A DNA stretch of 64,000 nt from Rostratula benghalensis (lineage: Eukaryota; Chordata; Aves; Charadriiformes; Rostratulidae), in NCBI GenBank assembly GCA_013399305.1, contig VXAI01000019.1, forward strand, positions 3,175,279 to 3,239,278, written 5' to 3'. Shown in pieces: positions 1 through 13,832 of the stretch. The notes below the pieces were generated by a model. The model ran no database searches. It had not been told where the DNA came from and saw only the letters and a list, made by a program, of their open reading frames with translations. Each line of letters opens with the position of its first letter. The stretch's first letter is position 1. Position numbers and translations under genes: made by a program.

Positions 1-3000
1 CTATCAGCCCTTGGCTTTGACTTTACCTTTCTACAAGTATTGACTATTGTCTGATATCAAATTGGTTTTAGCACCTATAGTTCCACATTGTATAGAAAAT
101 ATGTATGGAAAATAAAAAGCAGTCTATTTTACTGTCTAACTCTGACCTAATTACAAGTGCCATCAAATGTAAAATGTTCTCTCTCTCCTCTCTGTTTATC
201 TATAGTTATATATATATGTACACCTCCAAAGAAGTAGAACTGAGGGACACAGTGATGAACTCATGCAAACTGGCAGTTATAAGTGATCAGGGAGCAGAGA
301 GGGACTGTTAAAAGTGCTTTGGGAGATATTATGCTGAAGCAGAATAAGAATGGTTAGGAAAAGGAGAAGCTGGGGACAGACTGTTTTACAATCATGCAAT
401 ATGAAACTAACAAACGAGTGACGGCCATCAGGCTGATGGATCTGTGCATTTTTGTTAGATATATACAGTTCTTCTCACAAAGCCAGACAAAATAGTGTTT
501 GAGCAAAACTGCAACAAAAGCTGTAAATAGTAATAAACCAGTAAATATCAAGGCTGAGGCTGAGCTCCACATTGCAGTTCTTTTGTTGTTCTGTTTCGAA
601 TTTCAATATCTCACTGAGTGCAGTTGATTGTTGGCTGGGGATTGGCATTTATACATACTACCAAAATAGCACAGACCTGAGTCAGTGAACGTTTACACCT
701 TATTTCCATCCAAGTGCACCTTGATAACACAACTGAGACTGAAGAAGAGAGTACTGCAGACTGATTTTGACACTCCTGATTGTTTATCCAGACCAACATT
801 AAAAAGAAGCTTTTCTGAAGAAGAATATCCAGAGGTCCTATGGCAGAAAAAAACTTGGCCTAGATCTGGATGTTTGCCCACTTTGCTTCTCTGGGCAGAA
901 AGAAGTAAAGGCAGGGTCTGATGCATGTATGAAATGAGGGAAGAATGTTGATTTTTCTGGTTTGGTATTTCATCCCTGTGATCTATCACAAAAAAAACAG
1001 TGCTCCGGAGACATGGGGGTTTTTTGTGGATAAGCAGGCATTAGAGTTAAAAAATGGCCATTCACAGATTACAACAACTGGGCCCTTTACCACTCAGTGG
1101 GTCAATTTGTCTCCTGCAATTCACAGCCATCCAGGATTCCACAGTGACTTTCTGCAAGGGAGGAGATGAACAAGTCACTGGGAGCATCTCTCAGAATTCA
1201 GAGACTGCATGTCAGCCCATTTGGAAGGGGTGCTTCTGTTTTTGTTACCTGAATCCCACATTTCATTCTCAAAAGATTTTAAGTGTTCAAATCGTAATAT
1301 ATCATGATAAATCATGAAATAAATAAATTGATTAATGTTGTAGTGCATTCCACGCAATAGGAACATTCACTAAAAAACGTGATCTCTTCTGATCATGTCC
1401 TAACTGGAGGTGTGGGCAGCAGTATATAATTCAAAGAAAACCAGGCAAATAGAGAATCCTGTTTTATTTTCCCATATGAAGATGCCTGAGATGGCTCAGC
1501 TTTTATTCACTTAAACTTTTTTCCTTGTTTTTCTAAGCTAGAGTTCTTACCTCTTTTTCAATATTAGTGAATTAGAGAAAGAAAACTCTAGGGTACATAT
1601 CTGTTCTTATTTATGGTAATGTTGTTTTAAAGGGACCTCCAGATGTTGAGTACAGCCAACAAATTGACAATAACTAGATCTTCTGAAAATCAGAGTGCCT
1701 CCATTTTAGTCATTACAGTAGCATTGACTTTCAGCAGCTGTTACTGATGATGTACTCTCTTAAACATCATTCAAGATATATTATAATATGTAATTATACT
1801 ATGATCTGTGGCAGCAGCGTGTAAAGAATTCTTTAAGGAAGATTTGCTTCAGCCTCTCATAAAAAGGCACACAAAACTCATATGTACATATAAAAAAGCA
1901 TTTATGTGCATGATAAATCAAGTCTTAAAGCTAGAGTGAATTTTTGAGAGAGACCTGAAACATATGCCTTTACAGAGGTCCACTCACAAATATTGCATGT
2001 GTGCAAAGTAGATGTTGCTTGAACAAATCTCATTCAGTGGTGTTAATGGAAGGTATCATAAATAAACTATGCAAGGTACTGACATGATGTGTCCCAGTGG
2101 CTGCTGGTGCCAGCATCTACAGAGGGCTTGCATGCATTTTGGATGATGCTTTCCATGTCTGCTCACACATTTGTAGAATCACCTCAAGTGATCTGCCAGG
2201 TAATGAGCAACATCTCTAAGGATGGCTGCAACATGCCTAATAAGAGCAAGTGCAGAAGGTTTTGCTCAAGTAAATGTTCACTTTTCTTTCAAGGGAAGTT
2301 CTCATCTAAGTAAAAACTGAAGGATTTGCCTAAAAAAAATTAATAAAAATAAGGCAGATATGTACCAAAACTATGACTGAGACATTGCATGTCATTTTGG
2401 TGATACGTAATGAATAAAAAAGACAGGAAAAGAACAGTGTGAATAAACTTAATCTTCTGTGCATGGCTCTGAGTTCCTAACTCTGATGATTTATCTGCAA
2501 TCCTGCTCGGTTGATGCATTGCTATTCTATTATTTTTTTGTTAAAAGCGTGTAGTTTATAATGCTGTTACTGATATCTGCCTTTTGCATTCAGCAAAAGG
2601 ACTGTGCTTCCTTAGAGCTTTCCTGGCACTGGGCACATAATGTTAGTCACTTGGGAAGTATTTCATGTACTCATAACACTTTATCAGCACGAAAGGAAGC
2701 ACAGAGGATCAAAACAAAAGATTTCACACAGAGCAATAGAAAACAAGACTTGCACTGTGGAATATTCATGAAAGGCTTGCAGTAGAACTGAGAGGTACCT
2801 GAAGACAGCAGATATTGCGATAGCATACACATTTCTCAGACTTTAAAATTGTATATGCCCTCAGGTACAATTATTCATAGTCTTGTGCAGTCTCATTCAG
2901 TGGTCTTGAAGTATTAAACACTTGTTTATAAAAGACAGAATTCCCTGGGCTTCATTGATTGTTCTTATGATGCCTTGAAGATAGTGCTAACCATTTAGAT

Positions 3001-5220
3001 TAGTAATACTTGGAACTCTGTACAAGACAGCTGCATATTTTCTGTGACACACAGCTGTAGGAAACAAAATATCATTGATGAAAACAAGTCAGAAGAACAA
3101 AGAGTTTATTGTAGCCCACATGATGGTTTGAGCTTTGATTCACCAGTGTCTGAGACACAGGAGAACAATTTTATGAGTTTGAGCAGAGCCAAAGTGCAAT
3201 GGTGCAAGTTGGTGTGGGAGTCTTTTATGTGCCTTGCTTCACTGATATCTAAAGTAACTAAGAGATGAAAAAAAAGAGAGGAGAGGGTTGTAATAAGATG
3301 CACGTGTTAATATTCACTTACTGAAGTCTGCCTAAAGTCTTGTAATCTCAAAGCTAATTTCATCCAATTGCCTTTTAGGTATAGTGTATTGCTCCAACTT
3401 CCAAATATAATGACTTTTTAATATAACTTGCAGTGTTCTGTATCCAAAGTTGGATTTAGTCATGTAATTTATTCAGTCAGAACCAACATATTTTGTAATT
3501 AAGTCTCACACCTGCGAAATCTCTACATTAAAGTATTAAGTCTAGCTTAAGCCTAAAGGAAAAGAAATTTTAGAGAAGATGCATGCTCAACCACAGTTAC
3601 ATGATTTAAAGAATAGTATAGCAATTCCATACCACTACTCTCCATTATTTATGTATTCTATCACAGGCTAGGAGACAAATTGTGGGGTTTTTTCTCCATA
3701 TGGTGTTCTATTATCAGAGACCAAACTAAAGACTGGAGGTTGAAATTAAACTTGTGGAAAATTAGTGTGCATGAATTATTTAATATATATAGAACACTGT
3801 CATTAAAAAATGGATGAGACTGAAGAACACATTATAAAAACATGAAATTAAGCAAAGCAGTAAATGTCATGTTTGTCTCCGATTATTAAATCAGTAGCTC
3901 TAATATGCACATTCTAAACTCAACATTTTTGTATAATTAATGGGATTTTTTGATACTTACAGCAAAAAAAATGGAAGGAGTTTGTGGAAATTGAGATTTT
4001 GAGGGTGAGCATTGACTTAAAATATCAAGTGTGAGTTGCAGAACAATGCAGTTTGGAGATCATAAAGAACCTCACGCTGTCTCAACACGCTAACACCTTC
4101 TGCAGTGTCATTGTTCATACTCTGAAAGGCAGGACAGTGATAAAACAATGACGAATGAGGTAAAGATTTAGTGTCCAATTTTCCCGCTAGTCTTAGCATC
4201 TACTCAATCTGTTTATTAAAATTGAGTATATAACTCAGTATTTCTCAGACCTACACCACGTTAAAGAGTGAGGCTGATATGGCATTTCTCCAATGACAGA
4301 AAATCTGCAACTTTCCTGAGAAATTTATTTGTATTTGTTCACTTGGCTTACTTTCAAGACTTTTCCCCAAAATATTTACTTTGACTCGCTTGTGTTTGGG
4401 TCTATAACTTCTTGTCAGGTTGATTTTTGTCCTTTCCCCCTCCTCTTTCTTCTCTGAAAAGATGCTACTTAGCCTTTTGTTCCTTAGTCCAAGTTGTTTT
4501 CCCCTGGAACAAGTCCAGACCACAGTCTGGGTGTATGCACCCCCCACAAATAAGTCAAAACCTCCTCCATTCTTTTTGCAGCTTGCCCTTGCAAATATAT
4601 CCTTTCATGCTGAATACTACAGTCAGATTAGGTGTCCCACAAAGTCTCCCTTTACACTTAAATTACAAATGTTGAGGCAAATGGAACAAGAACAAGAAAG
4701 AATTCCTTGCAATAACCAGTTTAATAAGGATCTGATGTTACAAACCTTATTTATCCAGCACAGCATCTACAGAAGAGATTTCATTCAGCATAAAAAGGAT
4801 GGTGTCCTGTGAAACTGAAACAATAGGATCCTGTAGTTGTAGCACTAGCTCAGGGATTCAGACATCTCATTTTACTCCTTTCTGAAAAGATGTGCACTGT
4901 ACCTGTGCATATACTAACAAAAAACTTTTCTTACACACACATGTATATGCACACAGACACTGAGCATTGGGACTTTCTGTGGGTGTTGGTTTCAGTTTTA
5001 ATTTGAGGATAATGATTTCTCTGGTGGTGTTTTCCCACAGGAATCTCTTGTATGTGAAAGTGGGTTTGTGGCTTAAAAACTTAAAATTAATTCAGCGTTT
5101 TTACATGTAGAAAATAAATTTGTCTAAATAAGGAAGACTTGAATATCTAGGTTGGGAGAAACCTGAATTTATCTACATAGTTTGAAAGTTCAATATGTTG
5201 CACAAATTCTGTTCTCCAGG
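1..5220. other. AT-rich non-coding stretch
   Basis: I see no gene here. The stretch is AT-rich single-copy-looking DNA with scattered short A and T runs, a short TA repeat near 207-220 and a weak CA-rich patch near 4932-4960. Open frames such as the 130-codon one at 4420-4812 and the overlapping frames at 685-1317 have no recognisable domain and are of chance length for this base composition. No tRNA, small RNA, CR1 or LTR signature was recognised. It could be intergenic or intronic. Confidence 0.6.
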
Positions 5221-5900
5221 GCCTTTTGAGTTGCTCTAGGGTGTCACACCAAGCTGCCAACTGCTGGTAAAGAGGAGCAAAAGCCATTTGTTAAATCTGC
5301 CCGTCCTATATCTCAGTCTGGAACATCTGAAATGGCAGCAGACATCAATTTTTGAGCAAACATAGTTCTCAGCATTTGGGTGTATTTACCTCATCTTATT
5401 TAAATCTCATTATTTTCAGTGAGGCCTGGATTCAGTTGGCTTTTAACTTAACATCCTGTGACACTTGAGATGCACGGGGGTATTAACACCTCTACGCAGA
5501 GCTGTCAGATGCGACATGATATCAAACCTATGTCATAAACACAACAACTGGAACTGTCTGGGGCATCTCAAATGGCACTAGTTGCCTCTGTTCAAGCAAT
5601 CAGTTGAGTCCTGGTGGTACAGCTGATTACAGTCACTGAAGTCTACCGAGCTACTCAGCCAGCAAAGGCTAAATTCAGTTGTCTGAATTCACTACATGGG
5701 TGGTGTACTGTCGCTGTGAGAACTCTAATATCTTCAGGACATCTGTAGGATATACAGTAACCCTTACAGACTGGCAGCTGGAGGCCAATATGCATCCAAG
5801 CATCTCAGGTAACCATGAGCTCACAAGAGCAATCAAACCAAAAGTCTGTTTAACTCTTGCATTCTCTCTGACATTGGCAATAGAGGTTATTTAACAAAAG
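5221..5900. other. unresolved, more complex island (possible ancient repeat)
   Basis: This stretch is less AT-rich and less repetitive in texture than its flanks and contains several CpGs (for example near 5474, 5492, 5513 and 5648). A 71-codon frame at 5679-5894 covers its right part but shows no domain I know. Phrases near 5300-5340 and 5560-5590 share a similar motif (a CATCT-AAATGGCA core), which hints at an old internally repeated element. I do not recognise a repeat family. It may equally be a conserved non-coding element. Confidence 0.25.
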
Positions 5901-8900
5901 TTTATGAATGAGCTCACTTGCTGTGATCCAGCATCTGCAGTGGTCCTGTATCTCACCCATAAATCTCCGTTTCTCTTTGCTGTTGGCTGAGTTTGCCAAC
6001 TTCTTATTTTTTTCAGTGCCAGGATCTCCCTAAACCCTATGCAACCAAGTAAAACCTGCTCCTTGGGTAAACAATCTATGTGGTGCATGTAATTCTCTGT
6101 GAGATGAACTGAGTGTCCACTATTGTTGTTACAACCTGAGCTTAAAAGTCATTAGGTTTTGGAAGTTAATGATACTATGGATCTTCCTTAGAGTATGTGT
6201 TCCTTGGGAAAATAAGTGTTTACTCCCCCATTGGTGAGCAAGTTAGCAATAAGTGAGATATAAGAGGTGAAAAAGCTGACCTGAGGTTCAATGTGTTTCC
6301 ATCAAACTCCCTGCATCTCCCAATGCAGATTATCCTCCTTGATGTTAACTGCTGCTGGGGTGACAGAAGATGCATGGCATCAGAGAACTGAGCCTTATTG
6401 TACAAAGTAGAATGCTTTTGAGAGTGCTCTCAATAACTCTCCAAGCTCTGCGGATGGAGAGAATATTTCTAGGATGACTGTATATTGAATACCACAGGGA
6501 TGACTACAGGAGAGTTCAGAGAAAACACGGCCAGCTATGTGTAGACACTCATCTCCAGGTCTGTCAATGTGAAGCAGTCACACCCACACCTACGTTCTTC
6601 TTTGTGTGTCAGAGAGACAAATGCAAAGAGCAAAGTTGAATTTATAAGAAAATGAGGCTGCAGAGCTTTTTGAGATTTTTTTATCTGTGCAGGACAGAGT
6701 GAATTTATTGGCATGTGAACCTTCTTTTCTCCTGGAATCTAGTAGAATGAATGATGTGACAACCAAAAAAAATTTACTAGCTAAACAGGTAAGTTGGTCA
6801 GTTCAGTCATTTCAATGGGAATGAAGAAATATTCAGACATAGAAAAATAAACTGGCAGAGGAAGATGGAAAGACTGAGGGAACTGAAGGTATTCCTCAAG
6901 AGAATATCCCTATTTTAGGAGGTAACTAATGTAGACAAGTTTGCCTAAACTGTTTTGTTCTTATATATTAAAAAACTAAATACAGTACCATTAATAAGAT
7001 GAAGTCTGAATAATTCTACTGATGAACTGGTTATGCTTTTGAAATAATTTTTTTAGCTATTGTTTTTAGGTAACTTTTTTTCATGGCTGTTTATAAGGGG
7101 TTGTAGAAAGTCTGAATCTCAAAAATTCCTCCTACCTGGCAGTATTCTCTCACTACTTCACTGTCTGGGATAAATCTTTACTTGTAGGAACTGATGATTT
7201 TTCTCCACAAGCTGTCCCCATGGGTGAAAACTTTCTTTTTTTTTTTTTTCATCTCCATGTACTGCTTCATACACTAGGAAGAGAGTTTTTAATAACAGCC
7301 AAACAATTCATGTAACGAGTGCAGGGAATACTTCTAAATGCAGTCAACCAGTTAAATAAATTTAAACACAATCAACCAGTTAAATTAAAAAAAAAAAATT
7401 GTACATGCACTTTGTCAGATTGGAAGAAAAATAATGAAAAATTTTGAGTGTAGTGTCCCACTCCAAGCATTGTGCCATTTTTCCTTCATAACATCCACTT
7501 CCTGCTTGCTTACTCATTTGATCTTTTAAACTTTACACCTCATTTACTTTTTTTTTTTTTTTAAATATATCTTTGGTGTTAGGTTGGCTATCCATGGTTT
7601 GTGATCAATTTGACAGGCCTGCAAGAACCTTAGGAAGGCGAGGTTCTCGCACTTTCTAAACTTGCCACTAATGAGAAAAATACTGATCCTAAGCAGCATA
7701 ACACTTGAGAATCAGACCAGAAAACATCTGATATACATTGTCATTGAAAGCCACAGTGTAAAAATGTGCTTTTAGGTGGAATTATGCTTTGTTTAAAACT
7801 TGAAACTTGGTTTGTGGTTAACTGGACTCTGTTTCCTCTAAATGCAGATGTGGTGAATGCCTCCCATTACAATTTGCTGTGGGGCTTATATAAAAATTTG
7901 ATATTTAAATTGGTTATACAAAAATACCCCAAAACTTTATATAGTGCTACTCTATGGCTGAGAAAGAAAACGCATATCTGTTTATGATGAGATACTATCA
8001 CAACTCTTTTTTATAGTATTATGACTTAAAGGCTTAATGACAGGAATGTATTTAGACCCTGGGAAAAAGGTGGTTAAAGACCAAGAGTTTTATATAGTAC
8101 TGTATAAGGAGAATTAATCATTCTAAAAGGTTTCAATGGGTGTCAAAATTGTAACAAACACCCTGCTTTCGAGTTATTTTTAAATCTGATCCTCAATTCC
8201 TTAAAAAAATTTTCTTAGAAAAACAAACTTAAAGGGCTGAAATCTGAGACGAGGAATTTTCTAGTAAACTGATATTGATTGACCTTCATCAAAACACAGT
8301 GGCATTTAATATTTTTTGTATGTCAAACAATCTAGCTGTCTAATCTAATAGGATCTTGTGTGCCAATTTGTACAAGATACAGGTGCAATAAAAGTGAGGC
8401 TTAGGAATGAAAAGGTTGTCAGTACAATTTACAACATTATTGCAGTCCAGTTTGCCAAGCTGCTAAAATATCATAAAGTTATAGACTAATAAACTGAGAA
8501 TGATACATAAGACCCCAGAGATATTAACTTTCATAGGGGGAAAAAAAAAAAGGGAAAAAAAGGCATTGTAACATGTATATTGTTTTCTAGGAAAAAAAGG
8601 GGTTACTTTACCTATTTACTACCAGTCAGAAAACATTACACTAGCAACATTAACTTGTTTATTTAATTTCTTTTCACAGTTAGACAGTTCTAGTTCAAAC
8701 TGTTTATTCGTCTGCAGGGCTGGCTTTTTTTCTTCAGATTTTTGTTGTGAAATCAAGCAAAACACACTGCTGTATATGTTTACAATAACTGCTGGCATTA
8801 TTTTTTTAAAAAATAGACTTTGGAAGAAAAATATTCAACTTCTGTATCTAACAAATTATACATTTTCAGTATTCTTTGCTTGATCTGCAACTGACAGAAA

Positions 8901-11900
8901 ACCATAACTCTCCTTGTGTTGGCCAAAAGTTAAGCTGAGAGAACACTGGCTTCACTAATATATGTTGCTGCTGAGTGTTTAACATAGCAAACATAAGGAA
9001 ATGAGAAAAATAATGTTTCATGATGAGGTGGAGACCCATGATTTTACTGAAAGTGAAGACTTGGGTTTTTTGCCCTGTACAGAATGTATCAGGGAGGCCA
9101 GGAAGCAGTGGAATAAAAACAAGTGGTCTGATGTGGGTTGGGGTTTTTTTGCAATACTGTAGGACTATACTATAAGACCATGAAAATGTATAGGGAAGTA
9201 AAGCCTCAGATCAATGTCAAGCTATATCATTTAATGGGCAAAGACAGAAGAATCCTCAGAGACCAAACCTGGGTACCTTGCTGAGCTCAGATAGAGAAAA
9301 AGGCCCCACTTTCCAGGAAATATACTCTCTCTCTGCCAGCTTCTTGGAGACCTCAGTCACAAAAAGCAATTTCATACCTTCAAGCTGGACAAGTATTTAA
9401 TTTTTCTGAAGACACTTATGAAGATGATGCTTATGGTCCGATTCAGGAACTGTGGTGCCTTGCTTTCTCCAGCACTCAAATTGTGTAGTCTGCTCATCAT
9501 CAGGTCTCCCTGCTCTTGCTGGTAAACTATAGGTAGTTGGGGGGGGCGCGCTAGTTTCTAAAATAAAAGTGTGGGTTTAACCCCATCCATGTCAGTCCAG
9601 ACAAGATTTCCACTCTGTGAATCACCCTTTTGGTTTTGCTTTTCTAAGCCCTAAGGCTCAGGACAGAATATTTGGATGCTGGGGAGAAAATTATATTTAT
9701 CATTGACTGTGGAGCAATTCATGGGGAAAAAGAAATCTTAAAGAAATACTGCCAAACTTTCCTCAGATATATTTTTTTTTTTTTTACATCTCATATATAA
9801 TCACCATTTAAAAATACATGTTGCTCTCCAACGCCAGAATCTATAAAGCATAAAATCTCCTCAGCTTGCATTTTTTGGTTTCTGGAAAGGCGCTGCTATG
9901 TAGAAATAGCTGTTGCCCCACAATCTTCCGAGCTAGAGACAGACTGTGAACCTGCCATACACAAAACAGAGACTCTGGTGAGCAACTTTTTAAGACTTTT
10001 ACTGTTGGAGCCATACATTCACACCAGAAATGAGGTTAAAGTGAAGACAGTATCACGAGGCGCTCCTGAAAGGAATTTAAAAATGTGTGCAGGGCTTGTA
10101 ACAACCTGTAGAAATCGGAGCAGCTTTCTGTGATTTTTCAGCCCCACCAACTAAAGATGCCATTCAATACCTCACTGATGAGTAAGAGGAATTCTGGAGA
10201 ACATCTGAAGGAAATTTGTGTCCTACCAGTTTTCTAATGAAAATGAATGAGAAACTTGTGAGTTTTCACAAACTTCCCTTGAGCCTCTGCCAGTTTTCAG
10301 AAAACAGCACCACAGTAATTGAACTGAGCGCTGAGATTGATGTCAGGATTAAAGGTTATGAGCTATGAGGACAGGCTATGAGGAGAGTTTAAATCCATAA
10401 GGCCTGAGAATGCAGGCTGTTGAAATGCTGTACTGAATATTTAACCTGAAGTTTCAGGGGGGGGGGCTTTTTTTTTCTGTCTGTAACTGTGCTGATTGGA
10501 CAAGTGGGTGTGAACACCAGTTAAAGGAAAAGCATTTTGGAGTAGGTACCAGAAATCATTTTTCCATACAGATAATCTGCAGGTATGAACTGTTAATAAG
10601 GATGGAGAAGCAGTAGAACAATTTATAAAAAACGACAGCCCCAAACAAACCTGATGTTATACAGAACCAGCCTATTGCTTATTCATTAACTATGGGGCCA
10701 ATTGTCAGTCTAAGACAACTTGGTTGTGTATTGCTTTAGCAGTTCTAAGCAGAATTAAACCTGTTCTGACTAACTGGGGATTTATCCCCCATGGGAAAAG
10801 TCTCTGAGCAATGTAAAGCTGTCATTGCAGCAACCTGGCTAAGAAAATGCTTATTGGAAAGGTACTGGGGCAGGAAGGACTATACTTGGAGCACACCATG
10901 CTCCAGCCATCCCTGCCAATGTAATTGTCTCTGAGGGCTTCTACCATCTGGTGCACATTACAGAAAGCCTGAGGCTATTTTAACTTGTACTGGGATTTAG
11001 CACACGAGCAGGAGATTGCTGAGCTGGCTTCAAGCCAGTTTCACCTTCTTCTCGCCTGCATTAAGCAGAGTATTTCTGTAATTATAAACTCCACTTAAAT
11101 TCCAATGAAGTTCAATTAGTTAATGTGGAATTGATTCTGACTTCAGGTGGGAAATAGATCTTGGAATTGAATGAACTTCTGTGTTCTCTGTTTTCTATGC
11201 AAATACTCCTAATAAGAAGAAAAACAGGTAAATGTCAAATGCATAAGCAAAATGTTCTCAGAAAAGATTATTTTTTTCAGAATGTTTCCATTAAATCAAT
11301 TAGAAATTCTAACTTGCTGAAACACATCCAAGAGTAATAACAAAAATACCTAAATAAATAAAAGGTGCACATATGCAATTCAATAGGAATGATGTATGGA
11401 TACAGACCTGTCAACACTCCTTCACTACATAATTTTACCTATTCCACACCTGTGGCATGTGGTAGCAGTGAAAGAGATAGCCAGGTTTAATGTTACAGCT
11501 GTATGTATCTGTGTCCTTTGGAACCCTATCTGGAATTTTGTTTATTATTCTCCAATCAGGGCTCTTGATGGTCTCTAATATTGTCAGTTCATCATGGCGT
11601 TATCTCTTACGTATCTTAATTCTGTTCTATGCAAAAAAGTCAGTGTGGACACTCAAGGACATCTTGTTGAAAGATAAGAGACTTCAATCAAAGATAATGC
11701 AACTAATTACAGTTTGTAACAAAAAAAGCATTAGTTTTCCTTTGTGTTATAAAGAAACTTTTATTCTTTTCCCAGTTTTATTGTATTAAGAGATTAGTAA
11801 CAGGGGAATGATATTGGAGCTTCTTTTCATATTATTATTTCTGAAGAGGATTTTTTTTTCTCTTGTTTGATTCATATCCTATTACTGAGACTTTAGGTTT

Positions 11901-13259
11901 GTGGGGTTTCTGCTTTGTTTTGTTCTGTTTGGGTTTTGTTTGTTTGTTTCATTGGTTGTTTTTTTTCCTGGGGATGGCTAAAACAAATATGCAAACCATT
12001 CTGGAGTAACTGCCAGCTTCACAATCCCCTGTGATTGCTAGGACTTGATTGCTTCAGTGCTTCTTGAAGTTACTATGAACTGCCAGACCACTGCAGCTGA
12101 ATTCTACTACCTCTAAAGGAATAGACACACAGACACTGAAATAAGCTCTTTAGAATGCCTGGATATCACTCTCTTCTCTCTAGCTCCATCAGAATAAGTA
12201 TCATTAATTATTATTAGCAACATTGTGCTTCATGGCCTGTAAGTCTCATTGATTAGAAGACAAAAATTCACATGTATCATTGAATTTACATAAGCACCAT
12301 TCCAACCAGGATGGTTTAGAGACTCTCAGGCAACAGAACTTTAGAGCTGCTCACATGACTCATACCTACAGCCCCTTTGGCAAAAGTAGTTTTCTTGTTT
12401 TACTTCAAAGTAACGCAATTTTTTTCTTAAACGCTTACATACAGTTTTCCACAAGAGGCAGTGACTATATACAAACATGAAACTAGTAAACTGACATTGA
12501 ATATACCAAAACCAGGCTCAAGTTTAATAAATTGAGCAGTTTCAGACATTATAACAAGACTAAAGGAAAAAGGAGATCCATCTACTCTGATATAATCCGT
12601 ATTTTTACACATTCATGTATCCTCTTGTGTAATTTTGCTCATAATGGGAACAGTTAAGGTTAGAATAGATGAGCATAAAACTACAGTTTATTAGGAAGAT
12701 TATTTTTTTTCTTTCCAAGTATAGGCCTTTTTGCGCTATTTCATCATCCTGAAACCAATTCAAGGACAGAAACTACCCCTAAATTAAGCAAAAGAGGCAA
12801 TAGAAAGGTTAGATTGTGCCACTGGGAACTCTAAAAACATCAGGATTTAATTAAGGCTATATAGTATTGTTAAAGGCTGTTAGCGAGTATGTAATGGAAG
12901 CTCAGAGGTGAGTACACATTTTGTGAGCCTGAAGTTTTGGTAAAAAATTTTAGTAAGCCTCAAAAATGTGTCAATGAAGGTCATAGGTATATTTATTGAC
13001 CTCCTCTATTTATTGACTTACTACACATGCAGCTTGATAAGGCAATCTCTTGACTAATAAAATCAGTATTGGGCCTATGAAATCTGGATTTTTTATCTAG
13101 GAAAGGGTAACAGTTTGGAGCAAGATATCTACTCTTAAGATAACTGCAATAAGGAGCAGGATAGAAGAAAAGAATAGCAAAGAGAAAATGAGTATTTAAT
13201 AGAAAGTGAATGTTATTGTCCCAGCTGACAGTTTACCACTTGGCTGATGTTTGTAGGCT
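5901..13259. other. AT-rich non-coding stretch with homopolymer runs
   Basis: No gene is visible. It holds T or A runs at 7236-7249 (T14), 7387-7398 (A12), 7548-7562 (T15) and 9772-9785 (T14), a purine-only patch near 8535-8562, a G8 run followed by CGCGC at 9539-9551, a G10 run next to T9 at 10457-10476, and a GTTT-rich patch at about 11900-11970. A short direct repeat (CAACCAGTTAAAT) occurs twice between 7340 and 7389. The part from about 10700 to 11160 is more complex and might contain a decayed interspersed repeat, but I cannot assign a family. Confidence 0.55.
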
Positions 13260-13720
13260 TCTCCAGCGAGCACCAGTGAGTTGTTACGGACAGGCAGCAA
13301 GAGGCTGAAGGTGGTGTTCTCTCTTCACCCCATAGAAAGAAAATAATAAAAAAAAAAGGTCATCATAAATTATTAGCTTTACCAGTGTACAAAGTGATAC
13401 GTGTTTTCGTGTTCAGACAAGTTCATTAGCATTGTAGCTTTATTGGCGTGACACGTCGTAAAAACATTGCCAAAGTCAGCAAATAGCAACAGCAAATGTG
13501 TCTGTCAAGTGCTAAATCACAGCGCTCCCAGAAGTACTCAAGGTCTTATCCCATGAGTTCACTTTGCATTATTGCCCATAAAAACAATATGAGACAACAA
13601 CAATCATCCGGTAGCAGTTTGCTGCATGTCATGTGGCTGGTTGGGCTGCCTAATATCTCCTTTCACAGGATTACTTTGTTTTCCCTAAGAAGCACATTAT
13701 CGTGATTTGCAATATTTAGA
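13260..13720. promoter_or_regulatory. candidate conserved regulatory block (CpG-retaining)
   Basis: At least ten CpG dinucleotides lie in about 460 bases, eight of them between 13399 and 13703, in DNA that otherwise loses CpG. The densest part, around 13441-13465, includes an inverted CCAAT (ATTGG) directly followed by three CpGs. Homeodomain-like TTAT and TAAT cores and Sox-like ACAAT cores are present, though these are common by chance. Retention of CpG in single-copy AT-rich DNA is what one expects of a conserved enhancer, but no alignment was possible. No long open frame covers the whole block, so coding function is less likely. Confidence 0.3.
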
Positions 13721-13832
13721 AGAATGAAAATACCTCTCAAATAATTGGCAATCTTAGTGGGACATAAGAGATCAGCATGATTACATTTATGAATGTTGAA
13801 AACTTAATTGTCTTCTTTACATTGTCACACAG

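Noticed and set aside
4420..4812. 130-codon open frame, one of the longest in the window
   Set aside because: A rough estimate from the stop frequency of AT-rich DNA gives about one frame of this length by chance in 64 kb. There is no domain, and the start is not supported.
4932..4963. CA-rich patch considered as a microsatellite
   Set aside because: It is too interrupted to count as a real repeat array.
6739..6786. Interval between an acceptor-like TCTAG and a GTAAGT donor
   Set aside because: The open stretch is only about 15 codons with an A8 run inside, and the acceptor tract is weak, so it is a typical pseudo-exon.
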